Shown here in pieces: positions 32,052 through 40,717 of a stretch of DNA of 64,000 nucleotides (the stretch's first letter is position 1; every line of letters begins with the position of its first letter). The DNA comes from Phytophthora colocasiae (Eukaryota; Oomycota; Peronosporomycetes; Peronosporales; Peronosporaceae). A program made the translations under genes and the position numbers. The stretch is taken from positions 434,001 through 498,000 of the forward strand of contig JAGKQI010000102.1 of assembly GCA_018806915.1 (NCBI GenBank), in the 5' to 3' direction. Under the pieces are notes generated by a model. It saw only the letters and a program-made list of their open reading frames with translations. It made no database searches and was not told the origin of the DNA.

Positions 32052-33740
32052 ATGCATCGCTTTTGGAGTCTCTATCCAAACTCGTCGTGTGATGGAGCAC
32101 CAACTGGAGTTTTCGCCATGAGGAGGAACGACTGCGTTGGGCAAGTCGCCTCCAGCGGATCCCATTGTGAAGCCAAGTTTGACGACAGCAACAATGTGGT
32201 TGGTTATGTGGACGAGAGCTGCCACGAAGGAACTGCTGCGGGCCTGGATGACTTGTTTGAGGGCGAGCCGTACATGGCGTACGACTACCACTACGACGAT
32301 GACTGCACCGATTACGAGAATACAGCCGCCTATCGAGCTAGTGGCAAATGTGAGCCGCTGTACGATGGCAACAAACCTTTCCGAAGTGCTAAAATTTCGA
32401 TCAAAAATGGATCTTTGATCTGGACCCGCAACATGGGGAACGCGAGCACAGCTTTAAACTGTCCAGGACGAAGCGGAACTGATTACTTCGAGTTCGACGT
32501 TGCTGTCTCGAACATCAGTGTCAACGCTTGTCAATACTTCAAGGATGTCGGAGGATTTGTTTTCTACAACACATCGGCTGATCTCAGCCCGGGAGTCGAT
32601 CTTGAATCACGATCACGATCCTCTTCGTCGTCATCTTCTTCGACCGGAAACGGATCCTCTACAGGTGCAATTGCTGGTATAGCTGCAGGTGTGGTAGTCG
32701 TTATCGTGGCAATTATTTTGCTGATCTGGTACCTTTGCAAACGATCTAAACGTGGCGGCGGTTCGACCACGCAGTCATTGCAAGACCCATTTATCCCAAG
32801 AGGAAGTGCTTGGACAGGTGGCACCACTGCTGATTCGGAGCCGTCAAGCTTGGGCACAGGACTCTGGAACGATGAAGCCATCATTGCTACTCGAGTCCCT
32901 CGAGATCAAGTTCGAGTCGAAGGATGCATTAGCCGTGGGGGGTTCGGAGAGGTTTACAGGGGGAAATACAACAACCGAGACGTCGCTGTCAAGATGCTGT
33001 TCCCCGAAGCGAGAAGTGACCTGAAGAAAGTGAACGCTTTTCTGGCCGAGGTGAAACTCATGGCGGGTCTCTCGCATCCCCATATCGTGCGGTTTGTTGG
33101 CGTGTCTTGGGGATCTCTCACAGACCTGTGTGCTCTCACGGAGTTGATGAAAGGTGGGGATCTCCGAAGTCTGCTGAAGGGGTTCGAGGAGCAAAAGCAC
33201 CCGCAAGGTTTCGATCACGACAAAATCCTGATCGCGTACCAGATTGAGCAGGCGTTGACGTACTTACACTCGCTCTCTCCAATTGTGATCCATCGCGACT
33301 TGAAGTCCAAGAATGTTCTCCTGACAGAGGATCTGGATGCAAAGCTGACGGACTTCGGGGCTTCAAGAGAGCGACAAGAGCAAACGATGACCGCAGGAGT
33401 GGGTACGATGCTGTGGATGGCGCCTGAGGTTATGATGGCGGAGCATTACGACGAGAAGGCGGATATCTTCTCGTTCGGTGTACTTCTGTCCGAGCTGGAC
33501 TTACAGTCGCTGCCATACTCTCATGCAAGAATCGACTCGGCAGGGAAGAAGGCCCCGGATGCAGTGATCTTACAGAAAGTGGCATCCGGTGCTCTGCAAG
33601 TGGCCTTCTCGCCGCATTGTTTGGCTTCGCTGGTGCAGTTGGGCAAGGAATGTGTCTCGCTGGACCCATACGGTCGCCCCTCGGCTCCGATGGTGGTGTT
33701 CCGACTGCAAACTATCATGAAGGAGTCCTTCGCGCTATAA
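32052..33740 (+). CDS. Receptor-like TKL protein kinase
   Basis: 562-aa transmembrane kinase, single exon. The extracellular part (1 to about 200) is Cys-rich, with repeated small cysteine spacings and a Ser-rich stalk. One transmembrane helix lies at about 205-230 (GAIAGIAAGVVVVIVAIILL), followed by a basic stop-transfer CKRSKR. The kinase domain (about 285-560) is complete: Gly loop SRGGFGEVY (about 294), Lys314 in VAVK, HRDLKSKN (414-421), DFG at 434, APE at 457-459. It fits the tyrosine-kinase-like group expanded in oomycetes. No cleavable signal peptide is seen at the annotated start, and an in-frame stop lies just upstream, so a 5' exon encoding a signal sequence may be missing or lost. 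A remnant paralogue lies 250 bp upstream. Confidence 0.9.
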   Translation: MHRFWSLYPNSSCDGAPTGVFAMRRNDCVGQVASSGSHCEAKFDDSNNVVGYVDESCHEGTAAGLDDLFEGEPYMAYDYHYDDDCTDYENTAAYRASGKCEPLYDGNKPFRSAKISIKNGSLIWTRNMGNASTALNCPGRSGTDYFEFDVAVSNISVNACQYFKDVGGFVFYNTSADLSPGVDLESRSRSSSSSSSSTGNGSSTGAIAGIAAGVVVVIVAIILLIWYLCKRSKRGGGSTTQSLQDPFIPRGSAWTGGTTADSEPSSLGTGLWNDEAIIATRVPRDQVRVEGCISRGGFGEVYRGKYNNRDVAVKMLFPEARSDLKKVNAFLAEVKLMAGLSHPHIVRFVGVSWGSLTDLCALTELMKGGDLRSLLKGFEEQKHPQGFDHDKILIAYQIEQALTYLHSLSPIVIHRDLKSKNVLLTEDLDAKLTDFGASRERQEQTMTAGVGTMLWMAPEVMMAEHYDEKADIFSFGVLLSELDLQSLPYSHARIDSAGKKAPDAVILQKVASGALQVAFSPHCLASLVQLGKECVSLDPYGRPSAPMVVFRLQTIMKESFAL

Positions 33741-34136
33741 GTGTGCTGATGAATACTTGAAGTATAACTTTCCCATTTCAATAAAACTTTCCGAATTGTT
33801 TTTTTTTTAATTTGATCTAGCAGATAAGTTTCTTCGTCGAGGAAAGACTATGCTTCATGGAGCAACCACTCAGTGCTCTGTTCGATGGCGTCAGATGTGT
33901 ATACATGTACCAGAACTGAAATTCTCAACGTCCCTGCAGTCCGGTGGTGTGTTTTCCTTTATCAACGACTGTGACCAGGATCAAGTCGCTCTCGTGGATT
34001 TAAGTCGAGAGACTATGCGCTATCTGGGTAAGCACGACGATCACGTGGCACTGCACCTGCCCTTCGCACTCTCTCCTCGTGATTTTAAGGGCGATCTACC
34101 TGTCATTGATTGTGCAGAAGACAGCGGTGGTGGAGA

Positions 34137-34144
34137 TCCACAAT
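34137..34144. repeat. hAT target-site duplication, left
   Basis: TCCACAAT immediately precedes the CAGGGG start of the hAT element. It is identical to 39764-39771. Confidence 0.9.
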
Positions 34145-35297
34145 CAGGGGTTCCGAAAAATACTCGGAAGTGGAAATATATTCCGTATTTTCGGTGAAAT
34201 TATTTATTTCACGGTTCCTGGGACAAGAATAAATTATTTACGGAGATGTCACGACTAGAATGAATTATTTATTTTAATATTCAAAACCTTCCATCCATTA
34301 TATTTAATGTACAACCACACCTACTCATTTGAGTTCAAGTATATCATGCTAAAACGCCATTTACTTAAACCTGTAAAAGTTATTAAGCAATAGTGTCCAG
34401 TAGTTGCCTCAATGGTACCAGTTCATCATAAAGGATCACTTTTCTTTTATCCAGCATCGCTGAAAACTTCTCCCAACCGCCAACCCAGCGTTTAACCAGC
34501 AGAAATGGTGCGCGAAACCACTCTTATGCTTCCTCAGGGGAAACAGGGGATCTTTACGCCGAAGCAAGTGGCTCAGTTCTTTTTTACACGCATAGTTGAC
34601 GACAATAACGACCCTACGGGATACTTTGAGTGCAAGGCGTGCGGGAAATCCCGTAAACAAACTCAAGGAACTGGCTACACTAACCTAGTAGGTCATGTTC
34701 GCGTCGAACATCCGACGTACGAGCGTGAAATGGAGAGCGCTTCCGCTACTTCTATTGGGTCTTTCATCCCCTGGGTTCGACAGAAGGCGTCAAACCGGTT
34801 TGGGTGGATGGAGTGGGTGGTAAAAGCAAATCTCCCACTGGCCTTTGTTGAAAACCCGCTCTCGCGCCGGTAAGGACAAGAATTTAAATCGGTACCAGTA
34901 CTTGAAGATTAATTTATGGATCTTGTATTTTGTGTACAGATACACTAACTTGGCGCCAGTGTCAGTGGACACGTTGCGAAGCAACATGGAGGCAGTGACG
35001 CGGGAGGTGGAAACTATCATCGGTACTGAAATGCCAAATGATTTTGGCCTGATGCTGGACGGCTGGAGTAACGGCAGTGAGTTCTACCTTGCTGTGTTTG
35101 CGGTGTACGTGAGCGAAGGCACCGCGCGGTACCCTCTTGTGTCGATGGCACCAGTGGTGCGAGGACCTGGTGATGACCATGGAGCAGAGACGTTGATGGA
35201 AGCTCTCTCAATTTTCCTCCCGTGTTTTGGAAAACAGCTGTCGCAATGCCGGTTTCTAGTCGGCGACAACTGCTCAGTCAACAAGCGGTTGGCCAAC

Positions 35298-35307
35298 CTC
35301 ATGGATG
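35298..35307. repeat. MULE target-site duplication, left
   Basis: CTCATGGATG precedes the MULE terminus GAGGAATT and is repeated exactly at 38593-38602. A 10-bp duplication is within the 8-11 bp range of MULEs. Confidence 0.9.
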
Positions 35308-35349
35308 GAGGAATTTCCAAAAAATAGTACAAAGTACTGTTTTCTTCTA
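35308..35349 (+). repeat. MULE left terminal inverted repeat
   Basis: Starts GAGGAATTTCCA and runs through a near-palindrome at 35324-35340 to GTTTTCTT at about 35346. It matches the complement of 38551-38592 except at two positions. Confidence 0.88.
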
Positions 35350-35572
35350 GTCTGTACAAATAACTCTGGGATATAGCTACCGATCCAGTACATATTTGTA
35401 GACAGTTATTGAACAAAAAACCAGTACACTTAAGTTCGCAGCTAATACTTTAATTTACTTTTCCAACAACATTCTATTAATAGTTTATTTCTTACTAATC
35501 TTCAGCTCCTTCGTTTTTTTTTATAGATCATACGAATCTATTTTGTCTTTTACTTCGTTCTTCACATTAGAA

Positions 35573-37576
35573 ATGACTTCTCCGGCCACAAGCTACGAAC
35601 CTCCACCGTTGTCCAAGTACGGTCAAGCACGCTTCGTGGTTGATACATCGGATGTTCAGGCAGCGCGTGACTTGGGCCTGCTACGGGATGACGTTGTATT
35701 GGACTCTGAGAATTCTGTAGCAGAAAACTACGGTCTGGTGTACGACCGTCTAGAAAATTTGGCTAAACATGAGTTCGCCTCCCAGAAGGCAGCCAGATCG
35801 AGCTTCAAAGAGTTCGCCGTTCGCTGTGGATTCCTAATATTTGTGAAACAGACGAGTGTGAAACCTAACAATTCTGGGAACGCAAAATACCGATGCAAGA
35901 AGCTACATGGAGCGCAATTTTTTGACCAAAACACTCCAGTTGAAAGTCTGGAATGCCCATTTTTCGTGAACGTTTTTGGATTTAACGGGAAATGGAAAGT
36001 GACAAAGATGAATTTGGCCCATAACCACGTCAAACATGTTGGTTTTACCCAAGTTCCATTTGTGGAAGGTTCTGTTCCTGCTCAGAAAACCAGCTTGCAT
36101 AACACCACCCAGGACATTGAGCAACTTACAACACTGGTTATGACGGAAATGCTTCCTATGCATGACCGAACAACTGCAACCTTGACGGGCTCCGCTATTC
36201 AGGAATTTCTAATTTCAAAGGGACACAAACTGGGGAAAACAGGAATTTCACGTATGAAGATGGATATTGACGACAGACTACGGGGCGATTTAGTGGGAAG
36301 TTATCAAAAATTGGAGTCGTATTTCAAAAAAATGACAGAAAAGAATCCAGGCAGCGTCTGGAAAATTGACCGTGAAGCGGATAATATGACATTTCGTCGT
36401 GCATGTTTCGTTCCGAGTGTTGGCATTCATATCGCTAACATGTGCAAAAAACTAACTGGTTACGACGGAGCGCACCTGAAAGGCGAAATGAACAAACGAG
36501 GTGTTTTCCTTGTGGCTACGGCGAAGGACTTCAACAACCATGTCGTTCCGTTTGCCCTTGCTCTTGTTGGGACTGAAAACTACGAGAATTGGCATTGGTT
36601 CATGGAAATTGTGAAAACAGCTACTGGGTTGGACAAAATCACAATAATTTCGGATCGCCAAAAGGGCCTCTTGTCCGCCGTTGCCGAGGTTTATCCTTCA
36701 GCACGACACCGCTACTGTCTAAGACATATTATGGATAACATCAATCGTTCTGGTGCCAAGCTTTCTATCGACGACAGGCGCATTATTTGTTCTATGGCTC
36801 GTAGCGACTGCGAAAATGACTACAAGCTTTTTCGAAGTGAATTACTGGCTTCTAAACCCAAGGCAGTAGAATATCTGGACAACATCGACCAGAAACATTG
36901 GTTCAAACACAAATTTTGCGAAACATTCGGACTGCCAACGTTCGGAGAAATTACCTCAAATTTGTCCGAACAAGCTAACAATTGGATGGGTAATGAAATG
37001 AGGAGTTCCAAACCTCTTGACGCATTTCACATGTACTTCAAGCGCCTAAGTGAACTCACGTCTGAAAAACGACAATTGGCGTCAAAATGGATTAGTAACA
37101 TCGGTGGACATCGTTTGGTTCCTCTATTGCAAAGGGAGCTGGAAGATCGAGCCAAGGCTGCTTCAATGTGCGCAATAACTCCTCTCCTAGATGGCGCTTT
37201 TTCGGTTCAGCACCTTGGTCCCCAGAGCAAGCATGGATATATCCACCCCTGGCGCGTTGTTGATCTGCCGGCCACTGAGTGTACGTGTGGCAATTGGAAG
37301 GATAAAAATTTTCCGTGCATTCATGCAATTTGCGCTGCCGTTCACAATGGTAGCAGATTTGAAGAGCTATACGACAAGATTAGAACTTCAATTGGGCATT
37401 TTCAAGACACATACACTTTCGCGTTCAAGCCTTGGCCTACAGATGTCACACTCGAATCCGACTCATCCATGCTTGTTCCTCATTTTCAGAGTGACCCAGA
37501 ACGTATTGGTAAACGTGGGCTGAAGCCAGGACCCAAGCCTTCCCACAAACGAAAACAAGCTCGTAATGCTCTATGA
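35573..37576 (+). CDS. MULE transposase with SWIM zinc finger
   Basis: Intact 667-aa transposase of the Mutator/FAR1-related group, starting at the ATG at 35573 (the upstream frame begins on TTG). An N-terminal DNA-binding region (about 75-165) carries Cys/His residues (KYRCKKLHG, LECPFFVNVF, NLAHNHVKH) in a FAR1/WRKY-GCM1-like layout. The DDE core includes Asp298 in YDGAHLKG, Asp361 in ISDRQKG and Glu466 in SNLSEQANNWM, with CLRHIMDNI between. The SWIM finger CTCGNWKDKNFPCIHAIC starts at Cys570. The C-terminus is basic (KPGPKPSHKRKQA), a likely nuclear signal. The presence of all catalytic residues suggests activity; activity itself is not shown by sequence. Confidence 0.93.
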   Translation: MTSPATSYEPPPLSKYGQARFVVDTSDVQAARDLGLLRDDVVLDSENSVAENYGLVYDRLENLAKHEFASQKAARSSFKEFAVRCGFLIFVKQTSVKPNNSGNAKYRCKKLHGAQFFDQNTPVESLECPFFVNVFGFNGKWKVTKMNLAHNHVKHVGFTQVPFVEGSVPAQKTSLHNTTQDIEQLTTLVMTEMLPMHDRTTATLTGSAIQEFLISKGHKLGKTGISRMKMDIDDRLRGDLVGSYQKLESYFKKMTEKNPGSVWKIDREADNMTFRRACFVPSVGIHIANMCKKLTGYDGAHLKGEMNKRGVFLVATAKDFNNHVVPFALALVGTENYENWHWFMEIVKTATGLDKITIISDRQKGLLSAVAEVYPSARHRYCLRHIMDNINRSGAKLSIDDRRIICSMARSDCENDYKLFRSELLASKPKAVEYLDNIDQKHWFKHKFCETFGLPTFGEITSNLSEQANNWMGNEMRSSKPLDAFHMYFKRLSELTSEKRQLASKWISNIGGHRLVPLLQRELEDRAKAASMCAITPLLDGAFSVQHLGPQSKHGYIHPWRVVDLPATECTCGNWKDKNFPCIHAICAAVHNGSRFEELYDKIRTSIGHFQDTYTFAFKPWPTDVTLESDSSMLVPHFQSDPERIGKRGLKPGPKPSHKRKQARNAL

Positions 37577-37985
37577 GGATAGCTATAGTGATTCCCGACT
37601 CTGTTTCTTCATATTAAAAATACAATTTCTTTCCTATAAAAGTAATTGGTTTTTGCATTTTGTAATTAAAAATTAAATTTAGCTGAATATTATCTTTAAA
37701 ACTTTGCTTCACAAGTCATGTTTTGGAAGCACTTCAGATCGTCCAGTATTGAAATTTCGAAATTGTGATCCAATAACATTTTCAGTTGTTCCCTTGTGGT
37801 GTCTATACAAAAAATTGTATGAAACAGTGTTTCTTGTTTGCAAGTTATAAGATCTCGACTGCAGCGTCCCTGACTTGGACATTAGAATATTGAATTCTTT
37901 AGGTGTAATTGTGTTTTGTGAATTTGTTTTGTGTTTTGGAGACGTCTACAATTCATTTTGTTTTTAGCAAACGGCATCGCTTCTT
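37577..37985. other. Spacer between the two MULE ORFs
   Basis: About 410 bp of A/T-rich sequence. I see no ORF or repeat; it may hold the transposase terminator and the promoter of the chromodomain ORF. Confidence 0.4.
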
Positions 37986-38480
37986 ATGCATTACACGTCC
38001 TCAACTATGATAGCACTAAATGCATGCCATTCCACAATTTCTGTTATGGCGCCTTTGAACAAGAGAGGAAAACACACACGCAACTTCCAACGTAATCTCG
38101 ACGGCTCCTTTTACAGATTGAGAGTCAACCAAAATCTAACTAATCGGCCTCCCCCTGAAGAAGACCCGGCGTTTCGACCGCAGAGTGGCAACGGTTTATT
38201 TCGAGGAAGGCAAGCACAAAGAGGGCGAGGTGGGGAGACATTTGAGGTTGAGCGCCTTTATGCAAAACGATGGGTCCACACTCTTGAATTCTACTTAGTG
38301 CAGTGGGTAAATTATAGAGAGCTAACGTGGGAACCAGCTAGAAACTTACCTTGGCAACTAAAAATGGATTTTGAGCGAGAAACAATCAACTTCGTGTGGC
38401 TATACCAAGCTACCCGCGGACGACGCCGTCGAGCGCCCCCTGCTACCCGACGAAGCTCCAGAACTGTTGCAAGAACGTAG
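37986..38480 (+). CDS. Chromodomain ORF within the MULE
   Basis: An intact 164-codon frame from the ATG at 37986 (a second ATG at 38046, giving MAPLNKRGKHTRNF, may be the real start). The middle is basic and low-complexity. Residues about 87-132 form a chromodomain: FEVERLYAKRWVHTLEFYLV, QWVNYRELTWEPARNL, then a closing acidic helix. Aromatic positions fit the methyl-lysine cage pattern loosely. The C-terminus is Arg-rich. Chromodomains are common in Ty3/gypsy integrases, but no other retroelement sequence lies nearby, and the ORF sits entirely between the MULE TIRs. It may be a MULE accessory protein guiding insertion into marked chromatin (inference), or captured DNA. Confidence 0.7.
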   Translation: MHYTSSTMIALNACHSTISVMAPLNKRGKHTRNFQRNLDGSFYRLRVNQNLTNRPPPEEDPAFRPQSGNGLFRGRQAQRGRGGETFEVERLYAKRWVHTLEFYLVQWVNYRELTWEPARNLPWQLKMDFERETINFVWLYQATRGRRRRAPPATRRSSRTVART

Positions 38481-38550
38481 GAAGATTATTAAGTTCGTAC
38501 GCGAACTTAATACATACTGTTTCCAGTACTATGAGTTCACTGTTTAGATT

Positions 38551-38592
38551 AGCAAGAAAACAGTACTTTGTACTGTTTTCTGGAAATTCCTC
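38551..38592 (-). repeat. MULE right terminal inverted repeat
   Basis: Ends GGAAATTCCTC. It contains the perfect palindrome ACAGTACTTTGTACTGT at 38560-38576 (7-bp arms, 3-nt centre), a possible transposase-binding or hairpin site. Confidence 0.88.
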
Positions 38593-38602
38593 CTCATGGA
38601 TG
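38593..38602. repeat. MULE target-site duplication, right
   Basis: CTCATGGATG, identical to 35298-35307. Confidence 0.9.
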
Positions 38603-39763
38603 TCCCGCTTGTTGGCTGTGCAAGTCACCGGCTGAACCTGGCAATGAAGGAGCTCCTGGCACCTTACGAGGACGATCTAGACATAATCCAGCGATTGATG
38701 AAAAAGCTAAGGACCCTAAAAGAGGGATCAAAGCTGAGGTAAGTTTTTGCCCTCTTTCCAATTGTATTTTGTGCTAATAATAATTAATTGCTCCTCTATA
38801 TTAGATTATTGACTCCTTTACGGCCTGTGCTGCGCCAAGAAACACGGTGGGGTTCTACCCACGCCATGCTGCGCCGCTACTTCGAGCTACGTGGTTTTCT
38901 TTCCATGGACAACGAAGACATCGCTGAGTTTTTGCCCTCGCCAGCAACGCACAAGCGCCTGAAGGTACTTCTGGATGAGCTATCGGACTGTGAATCGGTG
39001 TCCTTGGCGTTGCAGAAGGATGACGTCGATCTTCTCGGGGCTCGAGATCTACTTGATGGTCTGATTGCTGTGAAGCCGATACTTAAGACGTATCTTGGTA
39101 AGTTTGCATTTTTCTAAAGGAAGTTTGAATTTCACTAACCAACAATAATTTTGTGTAGGAACGTCGGCAAATATTATTCACTCGCCATCATTTGAGTCTG
39201 GATGCTGTAAGGTGCTAGCAGGTGAATCGGAAAGACTGTCCCGAGCCGAAAAGGCAGCTATGCAGCCGTTTGAGCGCGTGGAGGAGACTGGCTCAAGCGC
39301 TGAAGTGCAAATGTTGCAGTTGGAGAGTTTTGCAGAGCGCATTCTCAAAAAGCGCAAGGTGAAGGCTTCGGAAGTCAGCTATCCACTCGTCAGTGCAATC
39401 CCTCCCACGTCAAACAAAGTTGAACGCTTGTTTAGCGTTGCCAGGGCTATGATCGGCCACGAGCGCCAGGCACTATCGCCTATAGCGGTTGAGATGCTGC
39501 TTTTCCTGAAAGTCAACGCCTCCTACTGGGGTGTGGAAGTCGTTGACAGATGCATTTAGAAAACAGTACAGCAGCACATGAACTGACATCAAGGGACTGT
39601 GAGCAGTGCATGTTTCTCACGGTTCTTCGCGGTGATATCAATTATTTACTGCGACGTTTTGATAGTTCTCAATTATTGATTTCTTTGAGTTTCTTCCTGC
39701 AATGCGTTACGGGCTGGAGTCCAATGGAGAAAATGAGTATCAGTACAATATTCGGAACCCCTG

Positions 39764-39771
39764 TCCACAAT
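39764..39771. repeat. hAT target-site duplication, right
   Basis: TCCACAAT directly follows the element end AACCCCTG. It is identical to 34137-34144. Confidence 0.9.
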
Positions 39772-40717
39772 CCATCGGCCCGCAATGCTTCAAGTGGCAA
39801 GATGATGGCGCAGCTGTCAGATGCAGTTGCACTGTTGGAGAACCCAATGGTTTATGATAAACTAAATGCTGTAGTGTTGAGAGGAACTGGAGGTTGGTTC
39901 TGTGCTGGGGCAGATCTACGCTTCGCCCGCCAGGAACTGAATTCGCCCGAGGCGGGAGCTGAGCATTCGGTGGTGGAGCGGAATTGGCAACGGCCTGTGA
40001 CTTTCGCATTATTGAGAACAATGCGGTGATTCAGTTTGTTCAGTCACGGATGGGTGTTGTGTCAAATGCACTCCGGTTGTTGTGTACAGCCGAGCTATTC
40101 AGCTGAATCTGGCGGACGAGGTTTTCAATGTTAGTGAGGAAGATTCCAGTGCTGCCATCACCTCGTTTATGGAGCCGTTCGATGCTGTTGAAGTAATGAT
40201 TTGCGCAGAGTTGTTAGGTAGACGAAGGATGGAGACGAATAAAATAATGCATAGAATATTGGAGAGGAAGTCTTGAGTGTAGATGAAGAATGTGCTTGTG
40301 TGCTGAAGATGGTAAAAGAAGAAGTGATGAATTAGAGAGTCTGGTGTTCTGGAGGGGAGTTATTCTCCACCAACCAGTCCAGTTAAATAGGATTTCTCTA
40401 AATGGAACTGCACAATTTAATACCCTTAGATAAGTGTCATCACTGCAGAGATGGTAACTTCAACAGATGCAATAGCACCAGGTAACACTACTACGTCTTC
40501 TTTTGCAACTATTCGGTGCAACGTGTCTTGTGGTGATGTTAGCTGTTTTGCATGGTGCCAAGCGAGTGGTTAACAACGCCGATGATGTGAGTCTGGACGA
40601 CGTTCTTGCGTTCGAGCATGACGTGTTCAAGACTCTGGGGAGGTCCAGCCAACCTATAAGCTTTAGAAAAGGCTTTGAGAAAGAAGAAATAATCTGTAAA
40701 TGTAAGAAATAGTGATC

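Larger units (their letters stand above)
35308..38592 (+). mobile_element. Mutator-like element (MULE), apparently autonomous
   Basis: A 3285-bp element inserted in the hAT transposase gene. Terminal inverted repeats of about 42 bp start GAGGAATTTCCA and differ at two positions. Both contain a GTACAAAGTAC palindromic core. Inside are an intact MULE transposase (35573-37576) and a second ORF with a chromodomain (37986-38480), both on the plus strand. The perfect 10-bp target duplication, near-identical termini and open transposase all point to a recent insertion. Confidence 0.92.
34505..39559 (+). pseudogene. hAT transposase, interrupted only by the MULE
   Basis: Exons: 34505-34869, 34940-35307 continued at 38603-38738 after the MULE, 38805-39097, and 39159-39559. 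With the MULE and one target copy removed these sum to 1563 nt, 520 aa, with every junction in phase. The BED zinc finger is at about 40-75 (YFECKACGKS with paired His in VGHVRVEH). The catalytic core includes MLDGWSNG and VGDNCSVN, then, across the insertion, CASHRLNLAMKELL and RQETRWGSTHAMLRRY. The hAT dimerisation region is IPPTSNKVERLFSVARAMI to the end. The MULE insertion creates a stop shortly after LANLMD, so this copy is inactive, but no other lesion is seen. Confidence 0.88.
34145..39763 (+). mobile_element. hAT-superfamily DNA transposon, containing a nested MULE
   Basis: Boundaries are defined by 13-bp terminal inverted repeats CAGGGGTTCCGAA (34145-34157 and its complement at 39751-39763) and by an 8-bp target duplication, the length characteristic of hAT. 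The internal transposase has an N-terminal BED zinc finger and a C-terminal hAT dimerisation motif. Subterminal A/T-rich repeats (AATTATTTATTT variants) lie at about 34200-34280, and TCACGGTTC occurs near both ends. Without the 3285-bp MULE and one 10-bp MULE target copy the element would be about 2.3 kb. It sits inside the enoyl-CoA hydratase pseudogene. Confidence 0.93.
33948..40711 (+). pseudogene. Enoyl-CoA hydratase (ECHDC1-like) copy, split by a hAT element
   Basis: A decayed paralogue of the intact minus-strand gene at 41947-42942. The 5' part (33948-34144) matches the intact N-terminus (FSFINDC versus LFAFVNEL; GKHDDHVALHLPF versus GRNDDHVALYLPF). The 3' part resumes at 39764 (HNPSARNASSGKMMAQLSDA; VVLRGTGGWFCAGADLR), then shows an internal deletion after SPEAGA that removes the GGAYGGGAEL active-site loop, further small losses near 40050-40100, and a last-exon remnant at about 40545-40711 (DDVSLDDVLAFEHDVFK). 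A hAT transposon separates the two parts with an exact 8-bp target duplication. Deletions and frame breaks beyond the insertion mean removal of the transposon would not restore function. Confidence 0.85.

Noticed and set aside
33850..34197. 115-codon ORF read as a gene
   Set aside because: It is a chimera of the enoyl-CoA hydratase pseudogene and the hAT left terminus, not a real coding unit.
37986..38480. Chromodomain ORF as debris of a gypsy retrotransposon
   Set aside because: No integrase, reverse transcriptase, LTR or separate target duplication lies beside it, and it sits wholly between the MULE TIRs. The possibility is not excluded.
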